NCBI GenBank assembly: GCA_009760885.1
Contig: CM019714.1
Span: 3,211,895 to 3,275,894, forward strand
DNA length: 64,000 nucleotides
Source: Achatina immaculata
Taxonomy: Eukaryota; Mollusca; Gastropoda; Stylommatophora; Achatinidae
Direction: 5' to 3'
Of this stretch, positions 22,501 to 31,401 are shown piece by piece. Each line of letters begins with the position of its first letter. Within the stretch, counting starts at the first letter, position 1. The translations under genes and the position numbers were made by a program. The notes under the pieces were generated by a model. That model was not told the origin of the DNA, did no database searches, and saw nothing but the letters and a program-made list of their open reading frames with translations.

Positions 22501-24014
22501 GTTTGCTTTTTTATAGTTCCATCTGGGGAGAGGGTTACTGGTATTAAGGAGTTCATTTTCTATTGTCAGGAAGACTGGTCGATGGTCGCTACCTCCAAGT
22601 TGTTTTCCAACTTCACGTGTAATGTTCCACCTCAGATCTGGAGAGTGGAATGCCAGATCTGGTGTTGATTTTGTATGCCAAGCCCTTGAGTAAAATGTTG
22701 GGGCATCCATTGGCTGGTTGATCAGGAGAAGTCCATTATCATCCTGCCAGCTCTCAACTTCCTCTCCTCTCTTGTCTATGTGGTCATAGCCCCAGCTCTG
22801 GGAATGACTGTTAAAATCACCACAGACCATCAGTCTCTCTTTGTGTGGGATTGTTCCTAAAGCAAGTGGGCGGTCATTAGGACAGTAATAGTTAAGGAGG
22901 TGGAAATCTGTATTACTACTTTTTAGATGGATCATCTGGTATTCGGCTCCTTCCATGTACACTCCCACCTGACATGCGCTGATGTTATTCTTAACAAGTG
23001 TGAGTACTCCTCCTTTTCTTCTGTCCTGTCGGTCTGATCTAAAACACTGGTAGCCTCTGATTTTAAAGGCGGCATCTTTGGTTAGGTGTGTCTCCTGTAT
23101 GCAGCATATACTTACCTGCTCTGCAAAAAGTATGTTCTCTAGTTCAACCTTTTTGCTATAGCCATCTCTAACACTGCTGACACCCTCAGCATTCCACTGC
23201 ATTATTTTAAGTTCTTGCTTTTTGGCTGTTTTCTTCTGTTGTATTTTTTGGCCAGTAGCTCTACTCTCATGTCTCCTGACTCCACAAGACGAACTGAGAG
23301 GACCTCCAGTAGCATTGGGTGGACCCTTTCGAGGCAGGGGGCCCGGCACTGCACCTGCCTGGTTAGTCTTCACAGGGCATGCACCATGTTTGAAAACTGT
23401 AGATATAGACATTTCATTAGCGATAATGCGTGTTACCCTGATTTTTGCGATGCGCCTTTTGGCTGGGTAACTCCGACTTCAGCACCTTTCCTTGCTAGGG
23501 CAGACTGTGGTCTTGCTCGGACTGCCATGAAGACAGTGTGGCTGGCCTGGCCAAAACTTTGTTTTCCAGCCTCTGGTGGCTGTACTTAAACCCCTTCTCC
23601 ATGTCAGATGGTTTGAGACAGTTCCACAAAGACACTCTGACTCTGAGATGAGGAATCTGATGAGTGCTTCAACGATATCCATTCCCCGCCACCTATAGTC
23701 TACTGGCTCTGTTTTGTTTACATCATTCTGATAGCCATTGTTGTAAAGACCCATAGGCTTGTCACGTCCTGGATTCATTGGTTTCACACCAGACTTCCCT
23801 CATCCCCGCCAGAGATCTCCATGTCCCCATCCGTCCACCAACCTGACATTACATTTTGCAAAAATAACAATTACAATTACAATTAGTGTTGATTGCTACA
23901 AGTTTCTGGGCTACAGAGGTAGGTCAGAGTTTTTAAGCAAACAGATCTATGTTCCCTGTCTCACAAACACTGTGTTAAGATAAGTGTGCTCTTAACACAG
24001 TTGTTCCCAGGGGA
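19527..24014 (-). mobile_element. Full-length non-LTR retrotransposon (RNase H-bearing)
   Basis: Inserted antisense in the mariner, with 12 bp target duplications TGCTGAAGTAGT on both sides. Its 3' end carries a (GAA)n tail, seen on + as CTTCTTCTTCTTCTTCTTCG right after the left duplication. It is 4.49 kb: 5' untranslated part 23413-24014, one long ORF, short 3' part. Intact ORF plus perfect duplications point to recent insertion. By domain order (endonuclease, RT, RNase H, CCHC-like knuckle) it belongs in the broad I/Jockey group; the exact clade needs phylogeny. Confidence 0.92.
19561..23412 (-). CDS. LINE ORF: endonuclease, reverse transcriptase, RNase H
   Basis: 1283 residues without a stop; drives target-primed reverse transcription. 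Residues about 69-290 form an APE-type endonuclease: MQWN (71-74), QETHL (Glu107), GDFNSHS (Asp199, Asn201), SDHRPV (275-280). RT spans about 500-770: SPGPDGVSNEM, SYRPISLTS, QAGFR, DLKKAFDKVW (647 on), GVPQGGVLSP (703-712), YADD (735-738). RNase H spans about 1030-1155: YTDGSAH, AEVRAI (Glu1076), TDARS (Asp1102), HCGILGNEKAD (Asp1149). A C-terminal CxC-x8-H-x4-C knuckle lies at 1225-1241. All expected catalytic residues are present. An ORF1/Gag is not seen: either the element has a single ORF or the N-terminal 60 residues are a remnant. The start at 23412 is the first Met; a start upstream is not excluded. Confidence 0.93.
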   Translation of the reverse strand: MSISTVFKHGACPVKTNQAGAVPGPLPRKGPPNATGGPLSSSCGVRRHESRATGQKIQQKKTAKKQELKIMQWNAEGVSSVRDGYSKKVELENILFAEQVSICCIQETHLTKDAAFKIRGYQCFRSDRQDRRKGGVLTLVKNNISACQVGVYMEGAEYQMIHLKSSNTDFHLLNYYCPNDRPLALGTIPHKERLMVCGDFNSHSQSWGYDHIDKRGEEVESWQDDNGLLLINQPMDAPTFYSRAWHTKSTPDLAFHSPDLRWNITREVGKQLGGSDHRPVFLTIENELLNTSNPLPRWNYKKANWTMYRHRTGILVGQLSIEGKDINSIVKEFNACILQAARETIPRGARRDYKPYWSSELGKLHDDVEAARKQAENRPCQEHHNNYQHSKAKFQRAKLQARRESWREKTESLNFEKDGRKLWKLIKQLNDESTGRSTKITLIEDGKTLTGKQVADHFARMFAQDCNIDIHPEKERTVRIEPQKEEEQVRKVEVMDAPITRSELDLAVSKLKPRKSPGPDGVSNEMIKNLGMAAMGKLLDIFNMCWSTGKLPQIWKEASMVPLLKPGKNSDTASSYRPISLTSCLCKTMERIIDLRLKWYLESENLLVPQQAGFRQYYSTEDQVTYLSQEIEDAFQEKNLVLAAWIDLKKAFDKVWKKGLLWKLRNCNVNGRLYNWIKSYLHNRRARVVMDGLKSQKVLLRHGVPQGGVLSPTLFLVFINDLVKELPYGIKAAMYADDLVMWCTDEYATVATQRLQRAADILTSWTNKWCVSINTEKSSTTLFTLSSKQKAGKIFVNEIPLRMDNQPTYLGVTLDSKLTWKQHINSAEAKARRKLAILRKLSGTTWGASERILKNVYQQSILPHLEYGSTSWCTASNTTLHNLDKVQNQSLRIITGAMRSTPIVEMQKIVGVQPLKERRDTKVMTMGEKFLSSVSHPLKERFNNLALGRLKRSSFIHQAKRMRKLIPDLPTVVTPLSSVPEHTPWKEADYTQITIQTEVKGVQNGEMQSSLVRSVATLSVLDDKYPCDTWIRVYTDGSAHNAIKNGGAGAYIEYPNNTIDKISIPTGKYCNNFDAEVRAIIAAVEKLSDSKIDTCPVVILTDARSVLEALQCNKLPDLKDALSKIGLQHGVTLQWIPSHCGILGNEKADHLAKEGTEMEQPDIPVTYNQKKSMIKTYRKPQTPPHDDYHMLNRKEQVTIFRLRTGHSRLRSHMYTKFKVGTTNLCTCAQVPQSVEHILQNCINYETLRNNYWPSETTKEDKLYGSIHELQKTVKFIQETGLQI

Positions 24015-24031
24015 TGCTGAAGTAGTGAGGA

Positions 24032-25095
24032 GTGGCAGAAATTGAGAAAGTGGATACAGTTTCTCATCAAGCAGTCATTCGCTGCTTCTGCATCAAGGGC
24101 TTATCATCGAAGGAGATCCACGAGCATATGATAGACTCTAGGGGAGATTACCCATTCTTACAGCACAGTGAAGAAATGGACAGCTCAATTCAAACATGGA
24201 AAGGAGAGCCTGGAAGATGATCCCCGTCCAGGAACACCAAGACAGTAATCACAGATGAAACCACCGGAAGAATCCATGACATGATAATGGAGGATCAACG
24301 ACTAACTGAGCGGTACATTGCTTCTGATTTGGGAATCTCCCAGGAACATGTTCATGCCATTATTCACAATGATCTTCAAATGACAGAGGCCTCTGCTCGA
24401 TAGGTCCCAAAACTTCTTGGATCTGATCACAAACGACAATGACTTAACATGTCAAGAAACAATCTTGGCCATTTTTCTGCAGATCCTGAAAAGTTTCTTC
24501 AGCAATTTGTGACTATGGATGAGACTTGGGTTCATCATTTTCAACCAGAAACCGAAGAACAGTCAAAGCAGTGGAAACATCATGGATCCCCATCTCTAAA
24601 GAAAGCAAGGGTGGTTCTGTCTGCAGGCAAAGTGATGGCTTCCATCTTTTGGGATTCAGAAGTTGTGCTATTGGTAGACTATCTTCCAAAGGGCAGAACA
24701 GTCACTGGGGCCTATTACGCTAATCTTATGAAGCAACTGCAGGTCAAATTGAAGGAAAAACTTAGAGGGAAATTGACAAGAGGCGTCATCTTTCATGAAG
24801 ACAATGCTCCAGTTCACAAGTCAGCAGGGCAATGGCTGCCATTCGTGAATGCAGCTTCCAGCTTCTTGAACATCCTCCTTATTCCCCAGATTTGGCCCCT
24901 TCGGACTATTACCTGTTTACCAAACTAAAAAAGGAACTCAGTGGTCGCAAATTTTCTTCAGATGATGATGTCATTCATTCTGTAGACCACTTTCTACTGG
25001 CACAAGATGCTGACTTTTACAAAGAAAGGATCCATATGCTCCAAGATCGCTGGACTAAGTGCATAAACTTGCAAGGGGACTATGTTGAGAAATAA
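24032..25095 (+). pseudogene. Mariner transposase with frameshifts
   Basis: Reads in pieces: an N-terminal helix-turn-helix (VSHQAVIRCFCIKGLSSKEI, beginning with GTG not ATG), a frame change near 24150 into VKKWTAQFKHGKESLEDDPR, then a stop and another change. Next comes the catalytic domain from 24449: MDETWVHHF (Asp1), HEDNAPVHKS (Asp2). After another frame change near 24830 it reads HPPYSPDLAPSDYYLFTKLK (Asp3, the 34-residue DDD spacing). It ends at a TAA before the right terminal repeat. All three Asp survive, but at least three frame breaks and stops at 24234 and 24402 make it inactive. Its 5' part is displaced by the LINE. Confidence 0.9.
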
Positions 25096-25164
25096 CCCCT
25101 CAAAAAATTGTCCACAAATAATTTGTTGTACCTTATGCAGAGAACTTATCAATCACCCCTTGTA

Positions 25165-25290
25165 GCATTCCTGTCTTACCGCCTTGTTTATAAGATTCTT
25201 GTTTATATCATTTCTGTCTTACTACTTTGTTTATAATATTCTTATATTACTACTCTATTTTATTACATTCTAGTTTTACTGCTTTGTTTT
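25165..25290. repeat. 28 bp minisatellite, right of mariner
   Basis: Continues the array cut at 19372: GCATTCCTGTCTTACCGCCT and TTGTTTATATCATTTCTGTC units. Confidence 0.8.
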
Positions 25291-25351
25291 TTGTTCAGTT
25301 TTTCTTGTGTTATGTTTGCTGATTATCAGTTTTTGTTTTCTCATTACTTAG

Positions 25352-25449
25352 AGAAACTTGAAAGATATCCACGCCATTCACTAGTGGCATGTGTGCCCAA
25401 ACTGGCATATATTCCACAAGCTGAAGAGCTGGCAACTTGCTTCTTACAG
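25352..25449 (+). CDS. PFTAIRE-type CDK, exon c (C-lobe)
   Basis: Acceptor TTACTTAG precedes 25352. With the last base of exon b, the first codon is CAG. It then reads KLERYPRHSLVACVPKLAYI and PQAEELATCFLQ. KLxYxxxAEELA-LLQ corresponds to the segment before the conserved Arg of the kinase C-lobe in CDK14/15. Donor GTAAGT at 25450; exit phase 0. Intron before it: 11,964 bp, filled by Tigger, the mariner/LINE nest and arrays. The phases agree exactly. Confidence 0.92.
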
Positions 25450-25454
25450 GTAAG

Positions 25455-25607
25455 TCATTTGTGTCAAAACTGCAAATGTCCAGTTGTGGCTTCATTGTCA
25501 GAACTGCAAATGTCAAGTTATAGTTTTAGTATCAAAAGTGCAAATGTTCAGTTTATGTTTTAGTGTCAAAACTGCAATGTCCAGCTGTGGTTTTAGTCTC
25601 AAAACTA
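25455..25607. repeat. Short minisatellite, about 34 bp unit, left part
   Basis: GTCAAAACTGCAAATGTCCA plus GTTGTGGTTTTAGT-like units, four copies, starting directly after the exon donor. It resumes at 26937-26980 after the inserted transposon. Confidence 0.8.
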
Positions 25608-26936
25608 CAGGGTCTGGCATGAAGCATAGCTGGATTTTAAAAACGGAAAATAAATAAGCACTATACATGTTTTTGGTAAAAAAAAGTGAAATGAAACTCA
25701 GAAAAGTGTTTATTTTTATTATTACTGACAATCATATTTAGGTTTTGAAAATTGCACCAGTTAGATGACCACCATTACATTTGATACATTCAGCCAGGCA
25801 TGTGGAAAATTCCTGCGGAATACCATTTAACAAGTTCAAAGGGATATTTTGAATGCAGTATCAGATTCGGTCCTTTAGGTCTGCAACTGAATGTGGTCAA
25901 CTAGCATAAAGTTCTTGAGGTACCCCCTTAAAAAAGAAGTCTGCGGCTGATAAATCCTGTGACTTTGCCTGCCAATGAATATTCCCAAATCTGGAAATAA
26001 AATGATTGGGAAATGCTTGTCGCAGCATGGCCATGGACTGACAGGCTGTGTGGGCAGTTTCTCCATCTTGTTGAAACCATATTATTTCTATTGGTCAAGT
26101 ATGGAATTAAGTATTTAGTTTGCATCTGCACATAAAGATCACTATTAACAGTAAGAGGATGCCCGTCTTCATCTTTAAAAAAAAACATGGGCCAATAATG
26201 CCGAATGATGCAGTGCCACACTACACGGTTACTCGTTCACTATGGAGTGGTTTCTCATGCAGTAATTGTGGATTTTCAGCTGACCAGTGTCTGAAATTCT
26301 GCTTGTTCACACTCCCTGACAACTCAGAATGTGCTTCATCAGATATTATGAGGTTATTGAGCAAATTCAGATTTTCTCCAATGTGTGCTAGAAAATTGGT
26401 AATAAAGCCAAGTCTGTTAATTTTATCCAAATCATTCAGTTGCTGCATAACTTGTAAGGGTGGAAATGCAGATGATTATGAATGATGCGACGTAGCGAGT
26501 AATCCGACATACCAGGTGCCAAAGCATGCCTAACAGCTGATCGCTGAGGGCTATAAAGCAATGCGTTGCGAACTTCTTTAATTCGTTCAGGTGTCTGTTG
26601 AGTTCTTGGATGACCAGTAGACTTTTTATGAAGGCAATTAGTGGTTTCCTTAAATTTTTTGACCCACCTCAAAATTGTTTTGTCCTCCGATCAAGAACAT
26701 TATCACAAGGATGCAACTCAAAATGGTGACGAAACTTTCATTGTACAGTAATAGATTATTCTCCACTTTAAAAATAAGTTTCAGTGGTGAATGCACGATG
26801 TTGTGTTTGCTAAGAAGCCATTGTTAAAAATGACCGTTTGTCTGCTTCATCTCTGATGTCATGTTTTTTTTTTCACACTATTCAATTTCTGCACACTACA
26901 TCAGTTAAATCCAGCTATGCTTTATGCCAGACCATG
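25608..26936 (-). mobile_element. Mariner-superfamily element, family B copy 1
   Basis: Terminal inverted repeats CAGGGTCTGGCATGAAGCAT at the left and, reverse complemented, CATGGTCTGGCATAAAGCAT at the right, with TA at 25606-25607 and 26937-26938. 1329 bp, on the minus strand, inside a 34 bp minisatellite. The same family is at 43573-44551. Confidence 0.88.
25740..26850 (-). pseudogene. Family B transposase (mariner superfamily), broken
   Basis: Minus strand, N to C: from about 26850 an N-terminal piece (TSWQTQ-like in the sister copy), then MRWVKKFKETTNCLHKKSTG, HPRTQQTPERIKEVRNALLY and MSDYSLRRIIHNHLHFHPYK (paired helix-turn-helix type). Then NLIISDEAHSELSGSVNKQN (first Asp of the DDE/D triad), WCGTASFGIIGPMFF, a broken second-Asp block, and RGYLKNFMLVDHIQLQT near the end. 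Style is that of transposases with a DUF4817-like head and DDE_3-like core. Stops and frame changes are present. Confidence 0.7.
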
Positions 26937-27190
26937 TACAAATGCCCAGCTGTGGTTTTAGTGTCAAAACTTTAACTTTCTGTTGCATGTTCTTCATTTA
27001 CCTCTCTTTGTCTCTCTCTGTGTGTCTTTCTCTGCCTCTTTCTCCCCCAGTCTCTGTGTGTATCCCTCCTCCCTCTTTCTCACCTCTCCCTCTGTCCCTC
27101 TCTCTGTCTCTCCTTCTTTCTCTGTTTCTTCCTATCTGTCTGTCTGTCTGTCTCTACCTCTCCCTCTATGTCTCCCTCTTTCACTACTCT
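26937..27190. repeat. Remaining 34 bp unit, then CT-rich low complexity
   Basis: 26937-26980 continues the 34 bp array. 26998-27190 is pyrimidine-rich (CTCTC, TGTCTG) and opens several + strand frames with Ser/Leu/Pro-rich translations that are not credible genes. Confidence 0.8.
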
Positions 27191-27425
27191 GGTTTGTTTT
27201 TCTTCATATATATGTTTGGTTTTTTTTTTCTGCACTGTTTTGGTCTTCATTCAATGCTCATTTGTTCAGTTTTAAAATCTTATGTTTCTCTCTGTTTTCT
27301 AATGTTTGTTCACATTGTCTTGTCTCTTAACATCTTTATACTAGAAAATTGTTTAATCATTCTTGAGTGGCTCATTAAAGCATATCCAGAAGTCTGAGAT
27401 CATTCATACAAAAACTTGCCAACAG

Positions 27426-27516
27426 ATGCAGCCACACAAGAGAATCTCAGCAGCTGGTGCAAAACGACATGAGTATTTTCAAGATTTACCACCTCGGATA
27501 CATGAGTTGTCAGACA
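27426..27516 (+). CDS. PFTAIRE-type CDK, exon d (end of kinase domain)
   Basis: Acceptor CCAACAG precedes 27426, entry phase 0. Reads MQPHKRISAAGAKRHEYFQD then LPPRIHELSD. The R-I/L-SA-A--H-YF-DLPP pattern is the end of the kinase domain (helix I) in this family; the Arg pairs with the APE/PPD segment in kinases. Donor GTAGGT at 27517; exit phase 1. The intron before it is 1976 bp and holds the family B transposon. Confidence 0.93.
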
Positions 27517-27519
27517 GTA

Positions 27520-28110
27520 GGTCTTCTTAGTTTGTCAGCGTTGCATATCTTCTTGACTTCTAAATGTTGTAGGCCATCTTGATTTGTGAATGTTATAGGT
27601 CATCTTGACTGTGAATGTTGTTGGTCATTTTGGTTTGTGAATGTTGTGGATTTTCTTAGCTTGTGAATGTTGTGGATCTTCTTAGCTTGTGATTGTTGTG
27701 GATCTTCTTAGCTTGTGAATGTTGTGGATTTTCTTAGCTTGTGAATGTTGTGGATCTTCTTAGCTTGATGTTCTTAGCTTGTGAATGTTGTGAGTCTTCT
27801 TAGCTTGTGAATGTTGTGGATGTTCTTAGCTTGTGAATGTTGTGGATCTTCTTAGCTTGTGAATGTTGTGAATGTTCTTAGCTTGTGAATGTTGTGGATC
27901 TTCTTGACTTGTGAATGTGGTTGGTCTTCTTGACCTGTGAATGTGTGGATCTTCTTGGCCTGTGAATGTTCTGGGTCTACTTGACCTGTGAATGTAGTGG
28001 ATCTTTTTTACCTGTGAATGTTGTGGGTCCTCTTGACCTGTGATTGTTGTGGATCTTCTTGACTTGTAATTGCTGAAGTACTTCTCAGCTTGTAAATGTT
28101 GTAGGTGTAG
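27520..28110. repeat. Minisatellite, 25 bp unit
   Basis: TTCTTAGCTTGTGAATGTTG plus TGGAT, over 20 copies that become divergent to the right. It begins 4 bp after the exon border, so the donor motif abuts the array. The 120-codon minus frame is repeat translation. Confidence 0.93.
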
Positions 28111-28741
28111 GGAACAAAGATGATTATGCTTGTGCAACTTTCCCACAGAGATGGAATGGTGAAAATGGCCTGACACTTTCGTGGTCACAGTATTAGAACC
28201 AGTTTTAGTGTTTTTTTCAGTTCAGACTAAACCTTTCCACGGAAGCTACTTGATATTACATGTTACGCTAGATTAGCTATGGAGTCAAGCAGTGAATTTA
28301 AGGACTGCATGTGATTGGTCAGTTTGTCCCTTCACAAAATCGTCAGACTTTAATTAGTTAAATGTTATGGGGATTTTAAGGGAGCAGGAAATTGATCACC
28401 ACAGGGCAAGTGAATGTTGTAAATTAAGATACTAGGATTTTAAAACAGTAAGAAAAGCTTTCTTAGTCATAAATGTGATAAATTTCTAAATCATCATACA
28501 AACTAGACCCAAAGTTAAACCACACACAGTAATTAACATGTAAGCATATAACTATACACAAAACCACTGCAGTAAAGCTGTGATACCAAAATCTATAAAC
28601 TAGGAAAAAAGTAGGAACAACTTTATTACTTAACGAGTACACATTTGTAAAACAAATTTGTTTTATAAACAAATTTTTATATATTTATAAAGTTAAAGTG
28701 CAGTATATGTGGTATTGTCTATATACTTGCTATTAAGAGGC
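28111..28741. other. Unique intron sequence
   Basis: No tandem structure and no coding signal recognised. Confidence 0.45.
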
Positions 28742-28836
28742 AGGTAGATAGAGGTGTATGGTGTAGTTTTATAAGGTGGCAGAGGGAGTGAGTAAATGCC
28801 GCCTTCTAAAACTGCACCATACACCTCTATCTACCT
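28742..28836. repeat. Foldback of the dispersed repeat
   Basis: Arms AGGTAGATAGAGGTGTATGG (from 28742) and CCATACACCTCTATCTACCT (ending 28836) continue inward for about 38 nt each around an 18 nt spacer. Two copies of the family motif also found near 6950, 8455, 9750, 38330 and 58910 lie head to head. Confidence 0.85.
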
Positions 28837-28969
28837 TTATTATCTGAACCAGTTTTACTGCAGTTGCCTCCCTTTTATCTGTTAAGAGGGAGACTATCAT
28901 TTAGCACTTCTATGAGTAGGCAACAGTAATGGTTTATGATCAAGTTGCTCATCTGTCTACTTAGTGATT

Positions 28970-29645
28970 TTGTGGTAGGCAGAGTGATTGTATGAAAGAA
29001 CTGGTCAAGGAATGAGCGAGACAGTGATTGTATGAAAGAACTGGTCAAGGAATGAGACAGTGATTGTATGAAAGAACTGGTCAAGGAATGAGAGAGACAG
29101 TGATTGTATGAAAGAACTGGTCAAAGAATGAGAGAGACAATGATTGTATGAAAGAACTGGTCAAGGAATGAGAGAGACAGTGATTGTATGAAAGAACTGG
29201 TCAAGGAATGAGAGAGACAGTGATTGTATGAAAGAACTGGTCAAGAAATGAGAGAGACAGTGATTGTATGAAAGAATTGGTCAAGGAATGAGAGAGACAA
29301 TGATTGTATGAAATAACTGGTCAAGGAATGAGAGAGGCAGTGATTGTATGAAAGAACTGGTCAAGAAATGAGAGAGACAGTGATTGTATGAAAGAACTGG
29401 TCAAAGAATGAGAGAGACAATGATTGTATGAAAGAACTGGTCAAGGAATGAGAGAGACAATGATTGTATGAAAGAACTGGTCAAGGAACAAGAGAGACAA
29501 TGATTGTATGAAAGAACTGGTCAAGGAATGAGAGAGACAGTGATTGTATGAAATAATTGGTCAAGGATTGAGGCAGTGATTGTATGAAAGAACTGGTCAA
29601 GGAATGAGAGAAACAGTGATTGTTTGAACTGGTCAAGAAATGAGG
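28970..29645. repeat. Minisatellite, 40 bp unit
   Basis: About 17 copies of TGATTGTATGAAAGAACTGG plus TCAAGGAATGAGAGAGACAG; one unit is shortened near 29050. Confidence 0.94.
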
Positions 29646-29799
29646 GAGACATAGTGTTTCACTGCTGCACAAAATCAAGCAACATAATATATAATTAGCA
29701 GTGTTCTCAGTAGTATGTAATGTTAATAACAGTGTAACTTCACTGTTCAAAATACAGTCCGTAACTTTCAAATTGTTTTCTGCTATGTCTCAGCCAATG

Positions 29800-31085
29800 C
29801 CATGAGTTCTTTATAGTACTGCTTAGAAGGCTTTGAGGCCAAGAAACCTCACACTGGCTTCAGTTCTTCAACTCAACTGAGGCCAAGAAACCTCACACTG
29901 GCTTCAGTTCTTCAACTCAACTGAAGCCAAGAAACCTCACACTGGCTTCAGTTCTTCAACTCAACTGAGGCCAAGAAACCTCACACTGGCTTCAGTTCTT
30001 CAACTCAACTGAAGCCAGGAAACCTCACACTGGCTTCAGTTCTTCAACTCAACTGAGGCCAAGAAACCTCACACTGGCTTCAGTTCTTCAACTGAACTGA
30101 ATTCCCGCCCTTGAAGAAATTGTGCCATCATGCGGAATAGACGGTAGTCGGAGGGTATGAGGTTGGGGCTGTACAATGGATGGGGCAGGATCTCAATTCC
30201 TTCCAGTTCCATGAGTTGTCCACAGCCCACATTGGAAGTGTGCACTGATGCATTGTTGCATTGGAAATGCACCTTCTTCCCGTTGATGAGTGCAGGGTAT
30301 TTGGGCGCACAGAACATCATGCAGCCACTTCAGTTGCTCAGCATATGGATTCCCTTCCGTGGAGAGACCAAATGTGCTAGGGATTCTCAAAGTTGCACCA
30401 GATGCAGAGCATAACCTTCTCAAACAGCCTCATCAGACAACTGCCTCTGCCAGTTAGCCTGGCTGGAACCATAGGGTACCTATGTTGGGTACCACAGGAG
30501 AATCCATTTTTCATTCCCAGTGACAAAACCTTTTGTCATTTGAGTTTGCAAGCAGTTGGCGATAGACATCAGCATGTCTCTATGCGTGTTAGGGAGTGAG
30601 ACCATGGGGGATATGTTGAGACTGCATGTTGCTGAAGCAGAGCTGGTGCAGATACTATGGTGTTTTGCGAAGGGCTCGGCTGGGCGAACAAGCTTTGAGT
30701 AATGGTACTGGAATTGCCTTCAACAGTTTGGTGCAGGGCTTCTTCATTGGTGGTTGAGGGGTGTTATAAAATAGCTTAATACCAAGCTTGTTTTTAAGTC
30801 GGTGTCCCCAGATCTTTGGAACCGCTTCCTATCAGTGAAGTCATCAACTGTTTCTTCCTCTCTCACGCTGCAGATTTCACAGCCAGCTGCAGAGGCATTC
30901 GGCCCTTTCTTCCAATAACGCCTCAGGAGGACGTGAACGGCAACCTTGCGTCCGCCATATTTCCTTCTGCTGATCACCTATCTTGCAATTCAATGCCTAA
31001 AAATGGGTATGCACATTTTCAGAATGTTGCAACACATGATGTCAGCATGAAGTTACAAATGCCAGTGTAGCATATATGGGAACCA
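29800..31085 (-). pseudogene. SETMAR-like mariner, all three Asp replaced
   Basis: Minus-strand pieces match mariner transposase in order: RFQRSGD-type and EALHQTVEGNSSTITQSL-like text near 30700-30860, then FVTGNEKWILLW near 30540, LKWLHDVLCA near 30330, HFQCNNASVHTS near 30255, and YSPNLIPSDYRLFRMMAQFL near 30165. In active mariners these are TGDEKW, HDNA and YSPDLAPSD; here each catalytic Asp (GAY) reads Asn (AAY). Frameshifts and stops are also present. Ends are not defined; the right part near 29.8-30.1 kb is turned into a 44 bp array. Confidence 0.8.
29836..30100. repeat. 44 bp tandem repeat at the mariner 3' end
   Basis: About six copies of a unit with CCAAGAAACCTCACACTGGC and TTCAGTTCTTCAACTCAACT; the last copy merges into transposase coding sequence (GVEELKPV side). 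Confidence 0.9.
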
Positions 31086-31400
31086 TGGACTAAATTAGGG
31101 TATTGAAAAATGTGACCAGTTTTTCACTCATTATAATATATGAGAGAGAAAGTGACTGTATGAAAGAACGTGTCAAGAAATACTTGTATCCAAACTTAAA
31201 ACACATTGAGAATGATGGAATATATAATGAGAACAGTGTAGGATTAACTGATACAAAATTCAGAAGTAGTTATTTTATAACATAAATGACTTATAAAGAG
31301 TTGTAAGGGCCATTGAGCAATAGATGGCTAAGACCCTATCCCACTTCTTAGTTGGTGCTGCCATTAGCAGGTTCACTTTACCCAGTGGAGTGGGGATTGC
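31086..31400. other. Unique intron sequence
   Basis: AT-rich, no array and no credible gene. Confidence 0.4.
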
Positions 31401-31401
31401 A

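Larger units (their letters stand above)
19373..25162 (+). mobile_element. Mariner transposon split by a LINE
   Basis: Terminal inverted repeats: left TGAGGGGTGATTGATAAGTT, right end (reverse complement) CAAGGGGTGATTGATAAGTT, both continuing CT..GCATAAGGTACAA. TA duplications flank it at 19371-19372 and 25163-25164. Without the LINE it is about 1.29 kb, the normal mariner size. The transposase is on + after the LINE. It sits in a 28 bp minisatellite in the second visible kinase intron. Confidence 0.92.

Noticed and set aside
23479..23787. LINE ORF1 upstream of the main ORF
   Set aside because: 102 codons on the right strand, but no coiled coil, RRM or CCHC motif; it may only be 5' UTR.
26924..27397. 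Ser/Leu/Pro-rich 157-codon frame
   Set aside because: Pyrimidine-rich low-complexity tract; it ends just before a genuine kinase exon in a different context.
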